A stretch of 9,503 bases of DNA from Deltaproteobacteria bacterium (GTDB lineage Bacteria; Desulfobacterota; DSM-4660; Desulfatiglandales; HGW-15), in assembly GCA_016932235.1 (NCBI GenBank), contig JAFGDF010000127.1, positions 1 through 9,503 on the forward strand, read 5' to 3'. Positions within the stretch are counted from its first letter, which is position 1. Each line of letters begins with the position of its first letter. Under the pieces are notes generated by a model that did not search any database, was not told the origin of the DNA, and saw only the letters and a program-made list of their open reading frames with translations. This document shows positions 1 to 6,951 of this stretch, piece by piece. A program made the position numbers and the translations under genes.

Positions 1-60
1 GAGAAAATTGATAAGTTCTGCATGGAAATGAAGCAAGGTGTTTATTAAATCTTTCTTCAT
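1..60 (-). CDS. Possible start of an unidentified gene, cut by the left edge
   Basis: An ATG at 60-58 on the minus strand opens a frame that stays open to the window edge, giving about 20 residues beginning MKKDLINTLLHFHAELINFL. The product is not recognised. The same frame is also open upstream of this ATG, back into the 3' end of trkH, so the true start is uncertain. No good Shine-Dalgarno sequence lies before the ATG. It could be the next gene downstream of trkH, or a chance open frame. The sequence beyond the left edge would settle this. Confidence 0.2.
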   Translation of the reverse strand, partial: MKKDLINTLLHFHAELINFL

Positions 61-140
61 AAGCCGCGTCCATGCCCGGCAAGATGCCTGTAATTTGTTA
101 TATCCGGTTGATTTAAGGCGCGAAATAAAATCCTGCTTAT

Positions 141-1592
141 CTATCTTTTCCAGAACTCGGGGACCAGCAGGATCATAACAGTATAGATCTCAAGACGGCC
201 GACCAGCATGCAGAAGCAGAGGATCCACTTGGCCAAAACGGGGGCCTCGCTGTAGGTGGTCGCGGGGTGAAAGAGGCCCAGTCCAGGGCCGACGTTACTC
301 AAAGTGGTCACGACCGCGGCGAAGGATGTGATCATGCCCAGACCGAGTGATGAAAGGGAGAGCGTGGCGAGGATTGCCAGACAGAGGTAAAGGATAACGA
401 AACCCAAAACGCTTCTCATGACATCCTGGTGGACACTATGATGGCCGATCTTCAACTGGAAGACGGCATGGGGATGGATCAATCTGTAGAGTTCCAGATA
501 ACCATATTTTATGAGCAGCAGTATCCGGATGCACTTGATGCCCCCTCCCGTAGAACCTGAGGATCCGCCGATGAACATGAGCAGAATCAGGATGATCTGG
601 GAAAAGGCCGGCCATTCGGCAAAGTTGTCCGTAGTGAAGCCGGTAGTCGTGATGATGGAGGAGACATGAAAGAGGGCGTAATGAAAGGCCCTTCCCAGGT
701 CCTCGAAGATATGCATCCGGAGGTCCATGGTGATCAGGAACGTGGCGATCAGGACAGTCCCCATGAAAAATCGGAGCTCGCTATCTTTGAGGATGCCCCG
801 GATATGACCCGTGAGGAGCTGGTAATGTATCGTGAAGTTTATGCCAGCAATGAGCATGAAGGCGATAAAAACTCCGTTGATATAGGCGCTGTTAAAAAAG
901 GCGATGCTTGTATCCTTGGTCGAGAAGCCCCCTGTCGCCATTGCACAGAAGATGTGATTGACGGCGTCAAAGATGCCCATCCCCCCGAACAGGAGCAAGA
1001 TGAATCCGGCCATCGTGATGATGAAGTAGACGATCCAGAGCGATCGGGCCGTCTCGGCGATGCGCGGAACGAGCTTGTCTTTCATCGGCCCAGGAACCTC
1101 CGCCTTGAACAGCTGTCTTCCACCCGCCCCGAGGAAGGGGAGGATGGCAATGGACAGGATAATGATGCCCATCCCGCCCAGCCATTGGGTCATGGAGCGC
1201 CACAGGAGGATCCCGTGAGGGAGGGCCTCGATCTGAGTGATGACCGTTGCACCGGTGGTGGTAAAGCCAGACATCGTTTCGAAGAAGGCATCTGTCAGTG
1301 CGGGAAGGGTACCGTGAATCAGGTAGGGGAGACATCCGAAAGTGGCGGCGACGATCCATCCGAGGGAGACGATGAGAAAGCCTTCCCTGTGGCTGAGATG
1401 GCCGTTTTTGTCCCTCGGTTTTCCTGTCAGGAAAAGGAGAAACCCCGTTCCACAGGTGATGGATACGGAGAGGATGAAACTGAGGCTGTCGCCCTCACCG
1501 TAGTAGAGGGAGCAGACCAGCGGCGCCAGCATGGTCAGTCCAAGCATGAATAGGAAGGCGCCGAGGGTGTGGATGATCGATCTTGTATTCAT
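141..1592 (-). CDS. trkH: TrkH family potassium uptake protein, membrane subunit
   Basis: This is the K+-translocating integral membrane subunit of a Trk system, working with cytosolic TrkA to import potassium. The 483-residue product has the usual TrkH length and its four pore-loop repeats. The filter segments are TTTGAT (G114), ATGGFST (G221/G222), TTTGFT (G318) and SNVGPG (G435). The conserved intramembrane gate loop GSTGGGIK is at about 346-353, and the C-terminus reads GRLEIYTVMILLVPEFWKR. Hydrophobic helices run through its length. The start ATG overlaps the trkA stop by one base (TGATG), and no strong ribosome binding site precedes it, so translation is probably coupled to trkA. No intrinsic terminator is obvious in the 140 bases after the stop. 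Identification is firm from motifs and the trkA neighbour. The coupling ion and the regulation are inferred from the family. Confidence 0.95.
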   Translation of the reverse strand: MNTRSIIHTLGAFLFMLGLTMLAPLVCSLYYGEGDSLSFILSVSITCGTGFLLFLTGKPRDKNGHLSHREGFLIVSLGWIVAATFGCLPYLIHGTLPALTDAFFETMSGFTTTGATVITQIEALPHGILLWRSMTQWLGGMGIIILSIAILPFLGAGGRQLFKAEVPGPMKDKLVPRIAETARSLWIVYFIITMAGFILLLFGGMGIFDAVNHIFCAMATGGFSTKDTSIAFFNSAYINGVFIAFMLIAGINFTIHYQLLTGHIRGILKDSELRFFMGTVLIATFLITMDLRMHIFEDLGRAFHYALFHVSSIITTTGFTTDNFAEWPAFSQIILILLMFIGGSSGSTGGGIKCIRILLLIKYGYLELYRLIHPHAVFQLKIGHHSVHQDVMRSVLGFVILYLCLAILATLSLSSLGLGMITSFAAVVTTLSNVGPGLGLFHPATTYSEAPVLAKWILCFCMLVGRLEIYTVMILLVPEFWKR

Positions 1593-2959
1593 CAGAAGTA
1601 TTCCAGCTTGACGGTCAGGAGGCTCTGCAGCTGGGGGATGGCCGAATGGGGTGTGAAGATGACGACATGGTCGCCCGCCAGGATGACGGAAGCACCATCG
1701 GGTATGATGATCTCCTTGCCCCGGACAATGGCCCCTACGATTGTCCCCTTGGGGAATCGGATATCCTTTAAGGGGCGGTTAGTGATGTCGGACGTTTCCA
1801 GGGCGATGAATTCAAAGACCTCCGCCTTCTCGTCCCTGATCGGTGTGGCGGAGATAATTTTTCCCTTGCGGATGAAATGGAGGATACGGCTGATAGCAGC
1901 ATGGCGGGGATTGATCACCCCGTCGATACCAAACCTTGTAACAAGAGGGATATAGTCGATCTTCCGGATCAGCGAGATAACATTTTTCGCCCCGAGCTGC
2001 TTGGCCAGGAGAGCTCCGAGTATATTGGCCTCTTCATCGTTCGTCACCGCGATGAAGAAATCGGTGTCCTCTATGTGCTCTTCCCTTAAAAGATCCTGTC
2101 TCGTTCCGTCGCCCTGGAGGACGATGGCCTTTTCCAGTAATGTGGCCAGCTGTTCGCATCTGTCGCGACGCTTCTCGATGATTTTGGTCGGAATGCCCCT
2201 TTTTTCAATGTGCTCGGCAAGCATCAACCCCGTGTTACCGCCCCCTATGATCATAACCCGCCGGGGCGGTTCAGTATCCTTGCCGAAGAAATTCAGCAGT
2301 TCCCGAACCCGAGCGGCATCGGTTACTGCAAAGATATAGTCTCCCGCTCTGATCTCGGTGCTGGCCATGGGGACAAGTATTTTTTCATCCCTGACCATGG
2401 ATGTGATCAGGACCTTGAATCCCGGCGGTGTCATGGCCCGGAGTTCTATCAGGCGTTTTCCCACGACGGCCGCCTCTGGATCGATGGCAAACCCGAGCAG
2501 TCGGACAAGTCCTCCAGCGAAACCTAAAACCTCCGAGGCCCCCGGGAACTCCAGCCGGTCCATCAGGTGATTAACTGCCTCGCGCTCCGGATTGATGCAG
2601 AGATCGATATTGAGGTGCTCGCCTTTGAACAGAGGATTGTTCTCGTCTAGCTCAGGATTCCTGATCCGGGCTATACGGATGGGGATACGGGACTGGGTGG
2701 AGGCGAGGAGACAGGCAATCATGTTTGTTTCATCGCTGTCCGTGACGGCCACCACCATGTCGGCATTTGCCATGTCCGCGCGTCTGAGCACTTCGGGGCT
2801 GCTGCCGCTGCCGACGATGGTCTGTATGTCAAGCTCCTCCGAGATCTCATGGAGTCGCTCCTCGTTCTTGTCGATGATTACTGTATCGGCCCCCTCGCGG
2901 GAGAGGATATCGGCGATGTGGTATCCCACTTCCCCAGCCCCTATGATAATGACCTTCAT
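1592..2959 (-). CDS. trkA: Trk system potassium uptake protein TrkA (double RCK)
   Basis: This is the cytosolic peripheral subunit that gates TrkH in response to bound nucleotide (NAD(H), and ATP/ADP in studied relatives). The 455 residues form two tandem RCK units. Rossmann fold 1 has GAGEVG at 7-12 with an acidic residue at D30, followed by an RCK_C region at roughly 140-225. Rossmann fold 2 has GGGNTG at 239-244 with E262, followed by a second RCK_C region at about 370-450. This is the standard TrkA architecture and length (E. coli TrkA is about 458). The ATG is supported by AGGAGGAA at 2968-2975, 8 bases upstream. It is the first gene of the trkA-trkH operon. It is the only RCK protein in the window, so it could also serve the second TrkH at 3365-4795, though that is inference. 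Confidence 0.96.
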   Translation of the reverse strand: MKVIIIGAGEVGYHIADILSREGADTVIIDKNEERLHEISEELDIQTIVGSGSSPEVLRRADMANADMVVAVTDSDETNMIACLLASTQSRIPIRIARIRNPELDENNPLFKGEHLNIDLCINPEREAVNHLMDRLEFPGASEVLGFAGGLVRLLGFAIDPEAAVVGKRLIELRAMTPPGFKVLITSMVRDEKILVPMASTEIRAGDYIFAVTDAARVRELLNFFGKDTEPPRRVMIIGGGNTGLMLAEHIEKRGIPTKIIEKRRDRCEQLATLLEKAIVLQGDGTRQDLLREEHIEDTDFFIAVTNDEEANILGALLAKQLGAKNVISLIRKIDYIPLVTRFGIDGVINPRHAAISRILHFIRKGKIISATPIRDEKAEVFEFIALETSDITNRPLKDIRFPKGTIVGAIVRGKEIIIPDGASVILAGDHVVIFTPHSAIPQLQSLLTVKLEYF

Positions 2960-3039
2960 GTCCTTTCTTCCTCCTGAGATTATCTCTGCAGCCTTTTATC
3001 CAGCAATCCCCTAGGTCTGACGTAGTCCTTTAGGGAGAT

Positions 3040-3070
3040 ATAATACCGATCGTTTTCTGAGCGATCTGGT
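3040..3070 (-). promoter_or_regulatory. Candidate trkA promoter region with adjacent dyad
   Basis: On the minus strand, TATTAT (3045-3040) is a plausible -10 box about 80 bases before the trkA start. Immediately upstream is a dyad: ACCGATCG (3045-3052) pairs with CGATCTGGT (3062-3070), giving eight paired bases with one bulged base around a 9-base spacer. No good -35 box sits at 16-18 bases, which would fit an activated promoter, but the call is weak. The dyad could be an operator or chance. Confidence 0.25.
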
Positions 3071-3089
3071 AATCCGTGCTAAATACTAT

Positions 3090-3326
3090 GTAGCAAGTGA
3101 GATCCAAAAGCGTCTTCATGCCCAACAGGAGAAGCAGGGAGAGCCGGATGCGCTTGGGAAAAAATCGTATGAAGTATATGGAGATTCGGATTGTGTGTCA
3201 AGGTGGAATTGGTCGATGCGAACAGGCGCCATTTAATATCGAGATCAGGCCCCAAGGAATAGAATTGATTCGAATGATAATTTTATGGCTGATTCATTGG
3301 ATATTAAATAATTTGATACTTGCTAC
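3090..3326. repeat. Inverted 9-base arms bounding a non-coding segment
   Basis: GTAGCAAGT at 3090-3098 and its exact reverse complement ACTTGCTAC at 3318-3326 bound a segment of about 237 bases. The match extends imperfectly outward (TAT versus TAA beside the core). Size and layout would fit a small non-autonomous element or a decayed insertion. The arms are short enough to occur by chance in a gap this size, no target-site duplication is clear, and no transposase is present. Confidence 0.25.
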
Positions 3327-3364
3327 TTAGAGGCTCAATAAAGGTTCTACTCTTTCAATTGCTT

Positions 3365-4795
3365 CTATCTTGTAGGGAATAGTATAATTAATCCGAATAT
3401 CTCTAGTCTTCCAAGCAGCATGGTCCCCGTTAAAATTAGCTTGCCGATTTCCGGGATATTGCCAAAATTGCTCATTGAGCCAACCATGCCAAAACCCGGA
3501 CCTACATTACCCATGGTCGCGGCTGATGCCGAGAATGCTGTGAGAGAATCAACACCAAGGGCTGCCAAAAGGATACTTGAAAGGAAGACAATAGCCATGT
3601 AAAGAGAAATATATAAAATACCCATCTCTAACTCATCTTCCTTTATGGCCACGTTATTAATTTTAGGGACAATCACGGCACTGGGATGCCTGAATTGAAC
3701 GAGTCTTTTTTGAAATGCTTTCCAAAAAATTACCACCCTATCCGCTTTAATGCCTCCCGATGTAGAACCGGCACATGCGCACTGCAATATAAAAAATATC
3801 ATAATCAACTTCGCAAGTGAGGGCCAGATGGAGGTATCAGCTGTGGCAAAACCCGTCGAGGTACCTAATGTAATTATTTGAAAGGCAGAGTATCGTAACG
3901 ATACTAACCAAGTATCATAGTTATGCATCCGGACACTCATCATGGTGATCACGGTACCAATAATAAGCGCGATTATGTAATAACGTACAACAGTTGATTT
4001 CCATATTTCCGATATCTTCCCCGAAGTTACTCCGAAAAGAAGACCGAAATGGATACCTGACAGGATCATAAATACGATGATAACGATTTCTATTGATGGA
4101 CTATTATAATATGCAATGCTTAGGTTCTTTGTCGAAAAGCCGCCGGTTGCGATTGTGGCAAAGGAATGGGTAATAGAATCAAACAGATTCATACCACATA
4201 AATGTAGAAGAATAGTCTCAAACAAGGTTAACATGATATAAACATAAAGTAATATACGGATAGTCATTTTGGTCCGATAATGAAAATTATTCATAGCTAA
4301 GGAGGAGATCCCCATCCGATATAGAATCATTCCCGCCTTGCCCATATATGGTATGACTGAGAGAACAAAGATAATGATCCCTACCCCCCCAATCCAGTGA
4401 GTTGTAGATCTCCAGAACAGCAATCCCATTGGCAATGCCTCAACGTTAGAAAGGATACTTGAGCCGGTGGTAGTAAAGCCTGAAACGCTCTCAAACCATG
4501 CATTTATGAGTGTAAAAGGTCCTCCCCAAAGCACATAAGGCATAACCCCCACCAGACATACAATCAACCAGCTCGTAACAACTATAAAAAATCCTTCTTT
4601 ATTGTTGATATCAGTAGTTGGAGGCACAAAAATGATGGGAAAAATTCCAATCAATGTGGACACTATCCCGCTGTAAATTAAGGGGAAGAGGCTGTTGTCA
4701 GAATAAAGCATTGCAACAAGGGCGGAAATGAATAGAAAAATCCCGTTGAGCAACATAACAAATCCAATGTATCTGAATATCACATGAGGTCTCAT
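3365..4795 (-). CDS. trkH: Second TrkH family potassium uptake protein
   Basis: A second K+ transporter membrane subunit of 476 residues, clearly paralogous to but divergent from the TrkH at 141-1592. Its four filter loops are TTTGSS (G111), ATGGFST (G218/G219), TSTGFA (G315) and GNVGPG (G432). The gate loop is GSTSGGIK at about 343-350, preceded by a cysteine-rich QCACA in place of the first copy's IGGSS. The C-terminus is shorter, ending ILFPTR. It starts 8 bases after the HAMP gene stop. The nearest AGGAG (4811-4815) lies inside that gene, 15 bases from the ATG, so co-transcription and coupled translation are likely. No trkA is attached to this copy. Sampled 60-base lines here are near 27-33% G+C, against about 48-65% in trkA-trkH, suggesting a different origin. 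The transporter family is sure; the partner is unknown. Confidence 0.92.
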   Translation of the reverse strand: MRPHVIFRYIGFVMLLNGIFLFISALVAMLYSDNSLFPLIYSGIVSTLIGIFPIIFVPPTTDINNKEGFFIVVTSWLIVCLVGVMPYVLWGGPFTLINAWFESVSGFTTTGSSILSNVEALPMGLLFWRSTTHWIGGVGIIIFVLSVIPYMGKAGMILYRMGISSLAMNNFHYRTKMTIRILLYVYIMLTLFETILLHLCGMNLFDSITHSFATIATGGFSTKNLSIAYYNSPSIEIVIIVFMILSGIHFGLLFGVTSGKISEIWKSTVVRYYIIALIIGTVITMMSVRMHNYDTWLVSLRYSAFQIITLGTSTGFATADTSIWPSLAKLIMIFFILQCACAGSTSGGIKADRVVIFWKAFQKRLVQFRHPSAVIVPKINNVAIKEDELEMGILYISLYMAIVFLSSILLAALGVDSLTAFSASAATMGNVGPGFGMVGSMSNFGNIPEIGKLILTGTMLLGRLEIFGLIILFPTR

Positions 4796-4803
4796 CAGTT
4801 GTT

Positions 4804-5556
4804 CTAATTGCTCCTTGTCTGTCTAATTAATTCCTTTATTGAATTTGCCAGTTCCATAATCTCGTCATTTGTTTCTACCCTCGCATCAAATTCTTTTCTT
4901 GTCTCCAGGAATTTTCTGATTCCATTTGTCAACCTGATAATAGGACCTATAACATAGTAATTTATTAAATAACTAAAAAGAATGGAAAAAACAAATGAGG
5001 ACAAGATAGCTACAATGCCAGGCATAATTGCCCTGTGTGATCTTTCTTTTACATTAGATGCTGTCTGGTACATGGCAAGGTCATTTATATTCATCAGATT
5101 TTGTACAGAAACTTTTACATCCAGAAAACATTTATGTACTTCTTCCGAATACCAGTCTAAGTCCCTTTCACGATCTGTACCGACAATCTGCTTATTCAAT
5201 AGATTTTTATACGAATTATATTTAATTCTTATATCATCTACATATGACTTTTCACCTTCTACTGTCAGATTATTTTCGGCAATCTTGTATCCTTGCTCGA
5301 AAAGGTCGTATGCTGAATTCATAATGGAACGGCCTTCATCCCGATTGCCCAACATGAGCAACAGGACCGCGCTGTCTTCTCTTTCCAGGGCCTCAATCAT
5401 TGTCTTAGCAGCGCTAATACTTCTATAATTATCATCCAACAGTTTTTGTACGGATGCCCCAATAGTGCTTAATTCATATATTGACCATACCCCTGCCACT
5501 GCTAACATGATGGCCAAAATCAAGAATCCGGAAAAGATCTTAATTCTTATACCCAT
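4804..5556 (-). CDS. Membrane sensor stub: four-helix-bundle-type domain plus HAMP, no output domain
   Basis: The 250-residue protein has a transmembrane helix at about 8-27, a mostly helical extracytoplasmic domain at about 28-177, a second transmembrane helix at about 178-203, and a HAMP domain from about 201 to the end. The sensor part resembles the four-helix-bundle ligand domain of chemoreceptors and sensor kinases. The HAMP shows the proline of GPIIRLT (205-206) and the DEI (231-233) before the second amphipathic helix. The protein stops straight after HAMP, at QTRSN. Such proteins usually continue into a histidine kinase, methyl-accepting or cyclase domain, and nothing of that kind is found downstream, where trkH begins 8 bases later. 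GGAGAGG sits 8 bases before the ATG. It may be a trimmed sensor kinase, or a genuine short partner that signals to TrkH. Domain reading is fairly sure; function is not known. Confidence 0.8.
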   Translation of the reverse strand: MGIRIKIFSGFLILAIMLAVAGVWSIYELSTIGASVQKLLDDNYRSISAAKTMIEALEREDSAVLLLMLGNRDEGRSIMNSAYDLFEQGYKIAENNLTVEGEKSYVDDIRIKYNSYKNLLNKQIVGTDRERDLDWYSEEVHKCFLDVKVSVQNLMNINDLAMYQTASNVKERSHRAIMPGIVAILSSFVFSILFSYLINYYVIGPIIRLTNGIRKFLETRKEFDARVETNDEIMELANSIKELIRQTRSN

Positions 5557-5586
5557 GGGAATACCTCTCCCCGCATTAAAGGTTTA

Positions 5587-5620
5587 CAATTATTGAAAAT
5601 AATTGATTGATAAATATCAA
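5587..5620. promoter_or_regulatory. Two adjacent AT-rich dyads in the leader of the HAMP gene
   Basis: CAATTATT (5587-5594) and AATAATTG (5598-5605) form a perfect 8-3-8 inverted repeat. TTGATA (5607-5612) and TATCAA (5615-5620) form a perfect 6-2-6 one right beside it. Both fall just downstream of the candidate -10 box of the minus-strand HAMP-trkH unit, where an operator would block initiation. AT-rich sequence produces such dyads easily, so this is a suggestion only. Confidence 0.3.
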
Positions 5621-5629
5621 AAATGTTAA

Positions 5630-5638
5630 ATTATATCA
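5630..5638 (-). promoter_or_regulatory. Candidate extended -10 promoter for the HAMP-trkH unit
   Basis: On the minus strand the sequence reads TGATATAAT (5638-5630), a consensus TATAAT preceded by TG one base upstream, which is the extended -10 form. No good -35 box is seen at 16-18 bases, as is usual for this promoter class. Transcription would begin near 5623, leaving a leader of roughly 65 bases before the ATG at 5556. Confidence 0.4.
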
Positions 5639-5681
5639 ACAAAAAGCCCCGTCCATGAGCGGCCTCCGCGATATAGGCATC

Positions 5682-5720
5682 CAAATAGTTATTTGACACA
5701 ACAGGCTCACATTTGATAGC
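5682..5720 (+). promoter_or_regulatory. Candidate promoter and operator of the CoA-transferase operon
   Basis: TTGACA (5693-5698) is a consensus -35 box. A weak -10, GATAGC (5715-5720), follows at 16 bases. A perfect palindrome CAAATA-GT-TATTTG (5682-5695) overlaps the first half of the -35 box, where a repressor or an activator could act. The leader to the ATG at 5852 would be about 125 bases. Within it I see no further clear structure apart from the ribosome binding site. Confidence 0.35.
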
Positions 5721-5851
5721 CTTCCTCTCATCTGTCCCCGCCCATCATTCACCCGTGAGGCTTTGCTGCTGCGTAAAGATATAGAGCAACAGACATTGAA
5801 AGATATTCAGACAATTTGGTTTATGAAACATAATTGTGGAGGAGGAAGCAG

Positions 5852-6937
5852 ATGTTAACAGGAATTAATTCCAAGATCACAAAGGTAACACAGGTAGACA
5901 AGGAGGTACTTGAGAAGCAAAGGGCGAGAAAAGAGAATTTCGAGTTTTGGGGCGCCACGCCCGACCAGGCCAGGAAGGCAGCGGTCGCAAAGGTAAAAGG
6001 TCTTATTGACAAGAGAAAGACCATCAAAGAAGCGGTCGAGAAGTATGTTAAAGACGGGATAAACATAGGCATCGGCGGCTTTGTCAATACCCGGGTTCCA
6101 ACTGCAATTATCTGGAACATCGTGAAAAAGGGGGCCAGAAACCTGACGCTTTCTTTTCAATCAAACTCCATCTGCTGTGAGTGGCTTGCAGGCGCCATGA
6201 TCGTTAATCCCGAGCACCTGTCTATCAAGAGGGCTGAACTCGCCTGGTGGGGATATGAAATCATAGGGATAGCGCCTCTTTTGAGATATCTGACAGGCAA
6301 CGGCATGATTGAGCTCGACGATTATACCAACTATGGCATGTCAGCCAGATTCAGGGCTGGCGCCATGGGCATACCATTCATACCGGTCCGTGATCATGGC
6401 GGTTCGGATATGGAACTGGTGAACCGCGGCGTCATGATCAGGTGTCCCTTCAGCGGAGACAACACGTACCTTGTACCTGCCTGTCACCCCGACCTCGGAA
6501 TTGTCCACGTGAGCGCTGCCGACATGTACGGCAATGCCCGCATATTCGGCGCATTGTGCACATGCCCCGAGATCGCCATGGCCTCTATCCATACCATCCT
6601 GAGCACAGAGGTCATAATCGATAACATGACTATTAGAAAATATCCCAACCTGACAGAAATCCCCTACCCGGTGGTGGATGCCGTGTGTGAACAGCCTTTC
6701 GGCGCCTACCCGGGCGCGGTCTATGGCTCCTACTGGTTCGACATGGAACATTTTCTCATGTTCCGCAGCATCTGTGATGATTTCCGCAAGACAGGGAACA
6801 GGGACGGGCTTAAAAAATACTACGATGACTATTTCTTCAGCTGCGATACATGGGATGATTTTGTCGCAAAGGTTGTCCCCCATAAGAAATTAATCCAGCT
6901 GATGAAGATGGATGGCGGTCAGCCTATAATCCTTTGA
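5852..6937 (+). CDS. CoA-transferase subunit A, glutaconate CoA-transferase (GctA) type
   Basis: This is the alpha subunit of a class I heteromeric CoA-transferase, which moves CoA from an acyl-CoA donor to a carboxylic acid and works with the next gene product. The ATG at 5852 is chosen over an in-frame TTG at 5834 because GGAGGAGG (5838-5845) lies 6 bases before it. The product is 361 residues. The CoA-transferase fold starts near residue 57 (TIKEAVEKYVKDG, then IGIGGF at about 72-77) and keeps family landmarks such as VDAVCEQPFGAYPG. Acidaminococcus GctA, as I recall it, begins at this fold and has about 320 residues, so the first 50 or so residues here, charged and containing ENFEFWGATPDQ, are an extension. 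Subunit and family are firm. The substrate is not: glutaconate, another dicarboxylate, or a ring-cleavage intermediate as for IpdA are all possible. Confidence 0.88.
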   Translation: MLTGINSKITKVTQVDKEVLEKQRARKENFEFWGATPDQARKAAVAKVKGLIDKRKTIKEAVEKYVKDGINIGIGGFVNTRVPTAIIWNIVKKGARNLTLSFQSNSICCEWLAGAMIVNPEHLSIKRAELAWWGYEIIGIAPLLRYLTGNGMIELDDYTNYGMSARFRAGAMGIPFIPVRDHGGSDMELVNRGVMIRCPFSGDNTYLVPACHPDLGIVHVSAADMYGNARIFGALCTCPEIAMASIHTILSTEVIIDNMTIRKYPNLTEIPYPVVDAVCEQPFGAYPGAVYGSYWFDMEHFLMFRSICDDFRKTGNRDGLKKYYDDYFFSCDTWDDFVAKVVPHKKLIQLMKMDGGQPIIL

Positions 6938-6951
6938 GGGAGGTCTGAAAT

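Larger units (their letters stand above)
2960..3364. other. 405-base gap between trkA and the second trkH
   Basis: This stretch separates two minus-strand units. The trkA end holds its ribosome binding site and a dyad beside a possible -10 box. The remainder is AT-rich, with a 77-codon plus-strand frame (3097-3330) that I do not accept as a gene. Nine-base inverted arms sit near both ends of that frame. No terminator hairpin with a T-run is evident for the second trkH, which ends at 3365. The gap may be the edge of an inserted segment or the decayed remains of a small element. Neither can be shown from sequence alone. Confidence 0.6.

Noticed and set aside
75..92. Short hairpin (GGCA-TGCC) after trkH as a terminator
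   Set aside because: The stem is only four base pairs with no following T-run on the minus strand.
666..1553. A 295-codon plus-strand open frame opposite trkH
   Set aside because: It is fully antisense to a confidently assigned membrane protein. Its very hydrophilic, D/E/G-rich translation is what the complement of hydrophobic codons gives. It shows no recognisable domain.
3097..3330. A 77-codon plus-strand open frame in the trkA-trkH2 gap
   Set aside because: It has no convincing ribosome binding site, an unusual arginine/methionine/isoleucine-rich make-up and no recognised domain. It ends inside the inverted-repeat arm.
4804..4806. Frameshift splitting a histidine kinase, with the kinase half downstream
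   Set aside because: The bases after the HAMP gene enter trkH within 8 nucleotides, and no kinase-like sequence is seen in any frame there.
5830..5835. CATAAT as a -10 box just before the CoA-transferase A gene
   Set aside because: It is close to consensus, but a start of transcription there would fall inside or after the ribosome binding site.
5834..5851. Upstream TTG start for the CoA-transferase A subunit
   Set aside because: The six extra codons consist largely of the GGAGGAGG ribosome binding site itself. ATG at 5852 has ideal spacing.
6341..6883. A 180-codon minus-strand open frame inside the CoA-transferase A gene
   Set aside because: It lies entirely within a well-supported gene on the other strand, and its translation shows no domain.
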